The notes beneath the pieces are model-generated. The model did not search any database and was not told the DNA's origin. It saw only the letters and a list, made by a program, of their open reading frames with translations. From Liolophura sinensis (lineage: Eukaryota > Mollusca > Polyplacophora > Chitonida > Chitonidae), in NCBI RefSeq assembly GCF_032854445.1, contig NC_088299.1, positions 19,275,608 to 19,339,607 of the forward strand: DNA of 64,000 nucleotides, in the 5' to 3' direction. This document shows positions 13,625-24,600 of this stretch, one piece after another. Made by a program: the position numbers and the translations under genes. The stretch's first letter is position 1; each line of letters starts with the position of its first letter.

Positions 13625-13936
13625 AGATCCAGGATCAATCCTGGGTTGAGTCACATCTAAGACCTTAAAAGATGAAGTTGTAGCTTCCTCGCTTGGCGTT
13701 CAGCATGAAGGGGATAGTGCACCGACTGGTTGACCCATATCAGTATAATGGCTCGGGCGGGGCGCTTTACTTGCCTTCGGTAAGATGTCTCAGTGAAGCA
13801 GCACTAGACAAAAGAGCGGTGGAAATCCGTCCTGCAACAAGGAGGCACATTACATGCACTCTATGGATTCCTTCGTCGTCATATGACTGAAAAATTGTTA
13901 AGTACGACGTTAAATCCCAAGCACTCTCTCATTCAC
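13625..13936 (+). mobile_element. SINE-like family B copy
   Basis: Matches 8219-8566 throughout, including GTAAGATGTCTCAGTGAAGC, CTTCGTCGTCATATGACTGA and the end ACGACGTTAAATCCCAAGCA. The head is truncated. Confidence 0.7.
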
Positions 13937-13984
13937 CCAAGCACTGAGGTATCCTCACGTCACATGTTAGTGGAAAATCTATGT

Positions 13985-14164
13985 CTTGCTGACAGGGCCG
14001 GACGTGGAAAGACCCTCCAGCAACCTGCCGATGGTCATGGGTTTCCCCCGGGCTCATCCCGGTTTCCTCCCAACATAATGCTGGCCGCTGGCCGCCGTCG
14101 TATAAGCGAAATATTTTTGAGTACGGCGTAAAACGCCAATCAAATAAATAGATAAATAAATAAA
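13985..14164 (+). mobile_element. SINE family A copy, 5' truncated
   Basis: The 3' two-thirds of the family A body (CCAGCAACCTGCCGATGGTC to TACGGCGTAAAACGCCAATC) ends in an AAATAAATAGATAAATAAAT tail. The tRNA-like head is absent. It follows a family B element by about 50 bp. Confidence 0.8.
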
Positions 14165-14289
14165 TCTGACTGACATCAGTTCAATCCCAAAACACAGTAA
14201 CGATGAACCATACTCATGTGTAGAAGCTTTTTGAAAGGACATTCTCCGCGGTATAGCAAGAGGAAGGTTTTCAAAGAGCCTCTGCCACA

Positions 14290-15195
14290 ACAAAGTGAGG
14301 TCACAGTTCTGTGGAGAACTACAACTTATTCTGATAAAAACACAGATATTAGAGACATAAAAACCACAGTACGATTACAACCATATCCCAGTCGTCGACA
14401 AGTCGAACTGCAGTCTATATTGGACAAGGAATCTAGGAGGGAACCACACTCAAATGGCAAACCACGGCTTTGTGTAGAACCACATCATCGTTGGGAACCA
14501 CAGTCGTAGAGAACTAATGCCGTGGAGAATCATAAAGGAAAACCGCTTAGCATAAGATTAGTTCTAATTTTGGGCTTTGTGCGACACCATTCACCCACAA
14601 ATATGAAAGGTTTCAGGTGAAATAGTATTGATTGCTATAATCATTAATGTCAAATAAGAACCATGCCGTTTGATCAAAACCACAACCATGCCTTGGTACA
14701 GAATGGTTTCCCATCAACCATATATTCTCCACAAGGTCATTGGGAAGTATGTGGCTTTATACAAAACTGTGCTTCTCCTGCGAGATGTTGGTTCTCTATA
14801 CCATACTGACTTCCCAGGGGAGAACCATGCATAGCCCACTAGCAACCACAGCTCAGTGGAATGTCAGTATCTAAGGTTAACCCGAACCAGGTGTGGAAAC
14901 TCAGCTTATAAAACTGTGTCCTTGACGCGAATATTAGTCTGATCGGAACAATAACTAGCTCAGAGAGAAACAGTCTGGTAGAGGACCAGTTTTTTACGAA
15001 ACCATGCCCATGACGCAAGCCTCGATCGCGTGGAAAACATATTGCTGATCGGAAACCATATATATCCATATCAGAGGGAAAAAAGATTGAGAAAGAACCA
15101 CAGTTTGGTAGATAACCATAGCCTGATAAAGAACCACTGTTAAAGCTTATTCCGGCAGAAAACCTCAGCTTGGGAGAAAACCACAACCTGTGGAG
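14290..15195. repeat. Highly degenerate AACCACAG-type minisatellite
   Basis: Motifs such as GAACCACAG, AAACCACAAC and GAACCATGC recur every 17-20 bp, clearest at 15075-15195. The stretch resembles the 17-bp repeat at 7.3 kb but is much more decayed. Confidence 0.5.
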
Positions 15196-16045
15196 AGCGA
15201 GTGTGCGGTGTGGAAGACGGATGTGAAGACGCAAAGAAAAATTATTTACAGAATGACACATATATGTATATATAACATTCACACATATATACATATATGA
15301 ATAATATTGAAATGGACCAAAATGGTCAGTTATTTCTTTCTGATGTGCTTTTACTCTGGAATTCTGGGACATGTCATATTACAAAAACCGGAAACAAAAT
15401 GTTGCGTGATCCGTACAATATCCACATTCAGTCCGTGTGGCAGAAACGCAAAACAGGGATCGCGTGACTTCACACTCGAACCGGATGTTCTGATGTCATA
15501 GAAACACCTCCACATCAATGGTTAAATTTGAGAATATGGTGGCGCTTTCAATTTTCTTGGTGTGTACAATTTTGCTTACTTTAAACTGCGGTATCTCGGA
15601 TACAAACTACCACAAAAATAAAACGTTAAGTTTTTTAAACTGTACAGGTGATACTTTTTCGATACATGTATTAATATACATTTTGTGTAGAGTTGTGCAT
15701 TGTTTTAATTCCTTGTAGAAGATGCACTTATGAGTCCAAACGCACCCGGATTGTTCACCACTGTCACAAAGCTGAACAACTTCTAACTGTTTATGCAATC
15801 CTTAGGCTGTTTTAAAACACCAGTTCTTGAGGCAGAGGTCAGTTTTTTTAAGGGAAGCCTGCAGAGCTTGGAGGAAACTACTCCACTGTGCCAGCTTCCT
15901 CGCAAACCCAATGACTTAAAGGTTAAGGCTGAGCCAATCAGAGCAGGATGCCAGAACTCGATTCCCCTTTGTCAATGATTTGTTTGATACGACGCCCACA
16001 GGACAGTGAGGCCCTCAGGACAGTGATACAAGGTCTGGCAATGAT
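15196..16045. other. No gene firmly supported; two short signal-peptide-like frames
   Basis: Plus-strand frames at 15307-15501 (64 residues) and 15518-15718 (66 residues) both begin with a basic start followed by a hydrophobic stretch, as a secretion signal would. The second contains a possible donor (CTGTACAG/GTGATA near 15650). With no homology and no downstream exon found they stay unassigned. Confidence 0.25.
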
Positions 16046-16049
16046 TAAA

Positions 16050-16215
16050 CATTTCATTTATTTATTTTATTGGCGTTTTACGCCGTACTCAAGAGTAACT
16101 AACTTATAGGACAGATGCCAGCATTATAGCGACAGGAAACAGGGCAGAGCCCAGAGGGAACATATGACCATCCACACGTTGCTTGGCAGAATGTCTCGCG
16201 CAGTGCAATGATTCA
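16050..16215 (-). mobile_element. SINE family A copy, diverged
   Basis: Begins TTTATTGGCGTTTTACGCCG and follows the family A body with many changes until about 16215. The head is not recognisable. Confidence 0.7.
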
Positions 16216-16837
16216 AAAGACTGTTATTAAACTTCACATGCATTTAATCTTACTTATCTTGTTTAGGTACATATAGCATGTAATACAGGAATAGAAAAGG
16301 TTAGTGTAGCCATTTTAAATAGAATGTAAGAACGCATAATGAGACGTAAATTCTCTTAAAAAAAGATTAAACCATGCCCAAAACTCTATGCTTTTAACTG
16401 AATTAGCCCTCTTGAAATAGTTCTGGAAGTTTAAAGTGAAAGACAGCGCCTGACTAATGTTTATGTCCACTGAAAGACTACCATTCTAAGCATCTTAAAC
16501 TGGCATTAAAATATTTTAAAGATTTTTCCAGCCCAGTAAAATTTAGTGATAGCAGATAAAAGTTTTGAACATCAGCGATGAAGGCTCAAGTGATAAATAT
16601 ACTTTTCTCGGCAATGGGACCTACTCGAAGAATATTTCTTCCACTGCTTGAACTGTTGATAGAGCAGACCTACTACAAGGTACTCCAGTGACCCTATTTC
16701 AATAGCCTAGCTGCACATGCACGGCCGGGCTAATCCTGGTTCATGTCGTAGGCTCCAGAGGGGTTGTGCTGGTGATTTCAACCCCAAGTAAATGTTTACA
16801 AAATTACAATAGGATCGTTGTACAACTAGATTCATCC

Positions 16838-17100
16838 TCAATTCTGAAACAAATGGAAATAAATCTAAGTATCACTGAGAGAGATCTACGCATTCCACGG
16901 TTACTGGATCTTATATTGCACTCACTCAATTCTGAAACAAATGGAAATAAATCTAAGTATCACTGAGAGTGATCTACGCATTCCACGGTTACTGGATCTT
17001 ATATTGCACTCACTCAATTCTGAAACAAATGGAAATAAATCTAAGTATCACTGAGGGTAATCTACACACTCGACGGTCACTGGATTTTATATTTCAATTC
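16838..17100. repeat. 88-bp tandem repeat, three copies
   Basis: TCAATTCTGAAACAAATGGA starts at 16838, 16926 and 17014, exactly 88 bp apart. The third copy is diverged and partial. Confidence 0.9.
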
Positions 17101-17605
17101 TGCAGCGGTGGCTTTTAAGATTAGAGCAGTGCTGACCCAGTCGCGGGCGTCAGTTGCACCTCGGTTGAACACAGCGTTTCCATCATTTTACTGTGTTTCA
17201 TAAAACTAAGCAGAAAAGAAACATGACTTGTATGCGAGAAGGACGAAGGAGCAAAATTAAAGTTCTACAATTCTAATAATTTCTGAAAAAAAATTTATCA
17301 TAGGATTTTAAACCCTAAAATGAACGATAAAAATGTATTTCGGGAGATGAATGCGGTTTGGGCCGAGACGGTAAGCTACTGTCTGACATAATTTGTGATA
17401 CCATCGTTGAGTATTATACAGCTTGTAAATCAACTGATTTTACGTCTGTAATGGTCCGTCAGTGATACAGACCTGCCCCACCACATTTGGTGAAATGGCC
17501 CTTCAACTCCAAGAAACAGCTTAGGTCGCTCAACCTGATAGCAACGTGTTTGACTGGACAAAATTCTCATGTCCATACAAGAAGCATTAAGAATGTGTTT
17601 TTCAA
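17101..17605. other. Intergenic, downstream of CENPT
   Basis: No exon or repeat is recognised. It lies beyond the inferred poly(A) site of the minus-strand CENPT gene. Confidence 0.4.
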
Positions 17606-17626
17606 AAACTTGAAGATCTCTCTTTT

Positions 17627-17632
17627 TTTATT
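17627..17632 (-). terminator. Candidate CENPT polyadenylation signal
   Basis: AATAAA on the minus strand. No other AATAAA or ATTAAA occurs between it and the CENPT stop codon. Confidence 0.4.
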
Positions 17633-17798
17633 GAAGCCCACCTACTTGAGGTTCTGTTTCTTTCAACCATTCACAGCTAATAACAGCATTCAATCTAAAC
17701 ATTTTGGTACAAACGATATCAAAATATTCAGCAATGTTAAACAAAATATATATGTGGCAAAATGCCAAGCTTAATGATGTAATGGGACATTTGAATTC

Positions 17799-18502
17799 TG
17801 TTTGTCTGGTGTCCATCTGGAGATTATCTGTCTGGTGTTCATCTGGAGACTGTCCATATGTGTCCATCTGGAGATTATTTGTATTGTGTCCATCTGGTGA
17901 TTGGGTGTCTGGTGCCCATCTGGAAATTGTTTGTCTGGTGTCCATCTGGAGATTGTTTGCCTGGTGTCCATCGGGAGATTATTTGTCTGGTTTCCATCTG
18001 GAGATTATCCTCTGCTATCCATCCGGATATTGTTTGTCTGCTGTTCATCTGGATTTTGCTTATCTGATGTTCATCTGGATACTGTTTGTTTCGTGTCCAT
18101 CTGGATACTGTTTGTCTGGTGTCCACCTGGATAGTGTTTATCTGGTGTCCATCTGGAAATTGTTTGTCTGGTGTCCATCTGGATATTGTTTGTCCAAAGT
18201 CCACCTGGATATTGTTTGTCTGGTGTCCATATGGAGATCATTCTCTTCTGTCCATCTGCATATTGTCTGCCTGCTGTTCACCTGAATTTTGTTTGTCTGG
18301 TGTCCATCTGGAGATTGTTTGCCTGGTGTTCATCTGGAGATTGTTTGTCTGGTGTCAATCTGGTGATTATCTGTCTGGTCTCCATTTGAAGATTATTTTC
18401 TGCTGTCCATATGGATATTGCCTGTCCACTGTCCATCTGGATATTGCCTGTCCACTGTCCATCTAGATATTGTTTGTCTGGTGTCCATCTGGTGTCCATC
18501 TG
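17799..18502. repeat. 24-bp tandem array in the CENPT 3' UTR
   Basis: About 28 imperfect copies of GATTGTTTGTCTGGTGTCCA plus TCTG. Because 24 is a multiple of three, long frames stay open on both strands; these are artefacts. The array lies just 3' of the CENPT stop and is probably transcribed. Confidence 0.9.
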
Positions 18503-18545
18503 ACTGTCTGTGTGTTGCACATGTACATCTTTGCTGTGATATCAA

Positions 18546-18669
18546 TCAGTGGCGTGGGTAGAGAACGTTACCAGCTCTGGCCATGGGAACAATCTCCTGC
18601 TTGTACTCCAGAGGTAAATACTGCTCCACCAACGTGTACATAGACCTCCTGCCTGTGGCAAAGCCTTGT
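18546..18669 (-). CDS. CENPT: CENPT exon 10 (C-terminal extension, stop)
   Basis: Acceptor ATATTTCAG/ACAAGG; starts in phase 2 and ends with TGA at 18548-18546. It encodes residues 781-820. The segment SMYTLVEQYLPLEYKQ matches the conserved helical extension after the CENP-T histone fold. Confidence 0.92.
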
Positions 18670-21600
18670 CTGAAATATTACAACAATATACAACATTTTA
18701 TGCTTTCGTTCATCACACAACTTATTGGTTTTGATCACTCTATAGTGCGATACAGGTGGATTAGACTGGAACCTGATAATTCACATCACTTTACATGTAA
18801 CACATGTTTACTGTAAAAGAGCAGACAAGTTTAAAGAATAGTAAAAATACATGGCAGGAGACCATAAGAAACAATTCAGAAGCTACTTGCCAAAAAGACC
18901 ATAGGCAAACTAATTCACCCTGCCAAATACTTGTGACAGAAATAACATGAGACTAATCCACCCTGCCAAATACTTGTGACAGAAATAACATGAGACTAAC
19001 TCATCCTCACAAATACTTGTGACAGAAATAACATGAGACTAATCCACCCTGCCAAATACTTGTGACAGAAATAACATGAGACTAATCCACCCTGCCAAAT
19101 ACTTGTGACAGAAATAACATGAGACTAATCCACCCTGCCAAATACTTGTGACAGAAATAACATGAGACTAATCCACCCTGCCAAATACTTGTGACAGAAA
19201 TAACATGAGACTAATCCACCCTGCCAAATACTTGTGACAGAAATAACATGAGACTAATCCACCCTGCCAAATACTTGTGACAGAAATAACATGAGACTAA
19301 TCCACCCTGCCAAATACTTGTGACAGAAATAACATGAGACTAATCCACCCTGCCAAATACTTGTGACAGAAATAACATGAGACTAATCCACCCTGCCAAA
19401 TACTTGTGACAGAAATTACATGAGACTAATCCACCCTGCCAAATACTTGTGACAGAAATAACATGAGACTAATTCATCCTGACAACTACTTGTGACAGAA
19501 ATAACATGAGACTAATCCACCCAACTCATTGTGCCAAATACTTGAGGTAGAGTTTGAATTAATCTTGCAAAGCCTCTTTGTTTCAGGGGTTTGAGGAATG
19601 ACCCTTAAAATACAATAACTAAATCCATGACAGAATACTACACATAACATAATGTGAGAGCCACATGTACATGTAGAGGGCCAGTAATGGATGTCAGTGT
19701 AAAATGCCTGAAGGACTAATTTGAACCAGCTTCCATATCATACACCAGGCTATTAAATTAAACTGGCTTTGCATTGTGAATTTCTACTCCCCAATTTAGA
19801 TATTATACACAACAAAGACAGGCTTAATTGCATTTTAGAAATCAGATTGATATGATTTGCATAACTAAGCTGAGGTTAACAGAACACGTTTGGAATCAAA
19901 ATAATTGTTCTGTACCAAGTTCACTGGTGTTTATGCCTTTGGTAACAGATGTTCTTTTTTCAAAAAGTGAAATGCATTTTCACATTCATTCTGAAGGGAA
20001 ATTCATCACCTTGCATGGTTTTATGACAATGTCAATGTTTACGCCAGGCAATGTAATCAGGACATTTTTTACTCATAAATGTTTAGTGAAAATAAATAAA
20101 TAAATTCATGATTTTTGTCTTACATATTATTGTTTCCATGACTGAATCTAAATACTTTTCTTCATAACTATTTAGTCATGGTAATTAATTTGATCAATAA
20201 AATCTTCACCAAATAACATATTGTAATTTAAAGGAAAGAAGAAAATAATATATAAAAAAAACAAACTGAACTGACTTTGTGATTATTCAACGCAGTGAAC
20301 TGCAGACCGTTTCCTTAACATCTGTAACCTGTTGTCCTCTGTAAACTGATGACTTCAGTCTTCATACATGGATATTCATGGAACAGAAATTTAAGTTTTT
20401 CCCCCCACATGAAACTGAGCACTTAATTAACCTCTAATCTAGCTTTTGCTTTAATTTATAAACACATTCTGATAATCTGGAGCTTATTACAAGCTCAAAT
20501 GTGCTGATCTTAACTTTATTTCCCAAGTTTATGGGATGAAATGAGTATTTTTTCTTCACACTGTTTTAATGAGAAATGTCAGGGCTCTTGACAGTGGCTT
20601 ATTTTAGGCACTTTCTACCACTGGCTCAAGCTTCAACATCGTAGAAAAAGTGTAATCTAAAGCCGTGCAAAGATCAACACAGATGGTTTAGTGAATAGTG
20701 AAGAATTTAAAATGTCCATTCACCTCTACAAATGTCTTGTGAGATTTGTATGAGCACACAGACATTACCTCTTCATCAGAAGTTCTACGTCCTCCTCTGT
20801 GACCGTCACTCTGCCCGCATGATCAGCGAATGCTCCAAGGTCACTGGTCACATTGGTCCAATACTTGTCAGCACTACAACAACAACGGTACATCACATAA
20901 CTGCCAGTATCTAATCTACTTGCCACCACACTGTTTCTCTCCAAAAACAGGTTTAAAATAAATAAATACATAAAAACTGGGGAAAAAAATGAAATCAAGT
21001 GATGCAAACATGTTGCCTTGAAGTGCCCCATCCCAATCCCACATGTATCCAACCCTACATGTATCCAATACTACATGTATCCAACCTTACATGTATCCAA
21101 TCCTACATGTATCCAACCTTACATGTATCCAATCCCACATGTATCCAATCCCACATGTATCCAATCCTACATGTATCTAACCTTACATGTATCCAACCTT
21201 ACATGTATCCAATCCCACATGTATCCAACCCTACATGTATCCAATCCTACATGTATCCAACCCTACATGTATCCAATCCCACATGTATCCAATCCTACAT
21301 GTATCCAACCCTACATGTATCCAATCCTACATGTATCCAATCCTACATGTATGCAATCCAACATGTATCCAATCCTACATGTATCCAATCCCACATGTAT
21401 CCAATCCCACATGTATCCAATCCTACATGTATCCAATCCCACATGTATGCAATCCTACATGTATCCAATCCCACATGTATCCAATCCCACATGTATCCAA
21501 CCCTATATGTATGCAATCCCACATGTATCCAATCCCACACGTATCCAATGCTACATGAATCCAACCTTACATGTATCCAATCCCACATGTATCCAATCCT

Positions 21601-24600
21601 ACATGTATCCAATCCCACATGTATCCAACCTTACATGTATCCAACCTTACATGTATCCCATCCCACATGTATCCAATCCCACATGTATCCAATCCTACAT
21701 GTATCCAACCTTACATGTATCCAACCTTACATGTATCCAACCCCACATGTATCCAATCCTACATGTATCCAATCCTACATGTATCCAATCCCACATGTAT
21801 CCAATCCTATATGTATCCAACCTTACATGTATCCAATCCCACATGTATCCAATCCTACATGTATCCAACCCTACATGTATCCAATCCTACATGTATCCAA
21901 CCTTACATGTATCCAACCTTACATGTATCCAATCCTACATGTATCAACTCCCACATGTATCCAATCCCACATGTATCCAATCCCACACGTATCCAATCCC
22001 ACATGTATCCAACGCTACATGTACCCAATCCTACATGTCTCCAATCCCACATGTATCCAACCCCACATGTATCCAACCCTACATGTATCCAATCCCACAT
22101 GTATCCAACCCTACACGTATCCAATCCCACATGTATCCAATCCTACATGTTTAATACTACAGTCAATTTAGGAGATAAATTGTGGAAGTTGTAAGTATGG
22201 CAAATAGTGGCGATATGTTTACTGCACATTCACTGTCACAGGCTATTAAATTAGCAGAAATATAAGTCCATTAGACTTTGTCCTATATATCCTCAAGGCC
22301 TGACAATTTCATGGAAAATCAAACAAAGGTTATGAGAAACTCGACAGCTCACCGGTAATGGCTTCAGTTCAAATGACAGCCTAAGTTGACAGGACATTTA
22401 AATTCATATTGAGCAGGGTAGTGTCTTTATGATGAGCTCACTGTGTAAACGTTGGTGTGCACACCATGTTTAGAGTGAGTGAGTGCCCAGGGTTTAAGGT
22501 CACACTTAACAATTTTTCATCATATGACGACAAGCAGTCATGTGGGTGATGAACTGCAACTTTGTTTGCGCAGGGCAGTTTTCCATTGCTCCTTTATCTG
22601 GTGCTGCTCACCGAGGCGACATGCCAAAGGCAAGCAAGCCCTCTCACCCGGCTTATTATACTTAAACTGGTCGACCAGTCTGCAAATCTCCCTAATTATT
22701 TAAAATGAGAAAATCCCCAAATCCTGTCCATCATTCTCACCAAGGTTCATAAATATGATGTGAAAACTGATGGAATATCTGACCCAAACATAAATCCTTA
22801 CCATGGTCAACAAAACTGAATAGTACTGGCTAAGACAAAATGGCAAAGTCAAAAACCTGATAATTTGAATTAAAATCCAAATATACTTAAGTATTGAAAA
22901 TTATTTACTTAATGAGGAATTCTAGGCATGCCAATTGTCCACACCAAGTTTCAGCAAGACAGTGTAAAAACTGTGGCAACAGCTGACCCAAACAAAAAAA
23001 ACCTTACCCTAGCCTACTATAGTACTGGCTTGAATATAATGGCTAAGCCCAAAACCCGATAGTTTAAATAAAAATGAAAAATATCCCTAATTTATAATCA
23101 AAATGAGTAAATGTCCAAATCATTCATAGCAAATTTCACGAAAGTGGTGTGAAAACTGTAAGACTAGCCGACCCAAACATGAAAACTTACTCAATTAACA
23201 AATAAAAAAGCTTACTGAGACATTGGCACCATTTCCCCCCCTCAAACTCACAATACCTCACCTTACTTTGTAGCAGCAAGCTATAAAAAAGCAGAGCATA
23301 TCAAGGGAGTTTTATAATGTTATAGTGCAAACTAGTTCAGAAATACAACAGCTCAACAAATTCAATCATCACCAAATGCTAAGCAGAGTTAGGAACAAGA
23401 GAACAGGACAAACCAGTGAGTGGTCTGTCTTATTTGAAAATACTTTTTGCAGGGTGGGTATTTGGAACTACCTCTCGGTATCTATCTCCTTGGCATTATA
23501 ATCTTCTAAATAAGGATGTGATGTATTTCTAATAAATTTGTCTCAATGTAGATTTTCTGTTTATATCCAAAGACACATTTAATCTTCATTATAATAACAT
23601 TCATGAAAATATTAAAAGCATAAATGATTAAAATTCCATTTGAACACATTTGTTAGCTGAAAAAATCCAATTCTAACACAAATACATTTATTAAACATGC
23701 TTTACATCCTCAGTTAGAGCATTGCTATGCATACCAAGAGGTGGTCCTAAATACCCACCATACAATGACCATATATACCAAGAGGTGGTCCTAAATACCC
23801 ACCATACAATGACCATATATACCAAGAGGTGGTCCTAAATACCCACCATACAATGACCATATATACCAAGAGGTGGTCCTAAATACCCACCATACAATGA
23901 CCATATAATTATACCAAGAGGTGGTCATAAATACCCATCATACAATGTTGAGGAGGGTGGAACGTACACATGTTGAGGAGGGCGGGGACATACACATGTT
24001 GAGGAGGGTGGGGACATACACATGTTGAGGAGGATGGGAACATACACATGTTGAGGAGGATGGGAACATACACATGTTGAAGAGGATGGGGTAATACACA
24101 TGTTGAGGAGGGTGGGGACATACACATGTTGAAGAGGGTGGGGACATACACATGTTGAAGAGGATGGGGTAATACACATGTTGAGGACGGTGGGGACATA
24201 CACATGTTGAGGAGGGTGGGGACATACACATGTTGAGGAGGATGGGAACATACACATGTTGAGGACGATGGGGACATAGACATGTTGAAAAGGGTGGGGA
24301 CATACACATGTTGAAGAGGGCGGGGACATACACATGTTCAGGAGGGTGGGGACATACACATGGTGAAGAGGGTGGGGACATATGCATGTTGAGGAGGGTG
24401 GGGACATACACATGTTGAGCAGGGTGGGGACATACACATGTTGAGGAGGGTGGGGACATACACATGGTGAAGAGGGTGGGGACATACGCATGTTGAGGAG
24501 GGTGGGGACATACACATGTTGAGGAGGATGGGAACATACACATGTTGAGGACGGTGGGGACATACACATGTTGAAAAGGGTGGGGACATACACATGTTGA

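Larger units (their letters stand above)
17606..18545 (-). other. CENPT: Probable CENPT 3' UTR
   Basis: The stretch follows the CENPT stop codon. The first canonical AATAAA on the minus strand after the stop is at 17632-17627, so the mature mRNA probably carries about 0.9 kb of 3' UTR. Most of that is the 24-bp array. The exact cleavage site is not determined. Confidence 0.45.

Noticed and set aside
20999-22194. Open frames of 207-390 codons reading TCIQ/HVSNP-type repeats
   Set aside because: They follow from a 16-bp stop-free tandem unit; several frames are open at once and the stretch is inside a CENPT intron.
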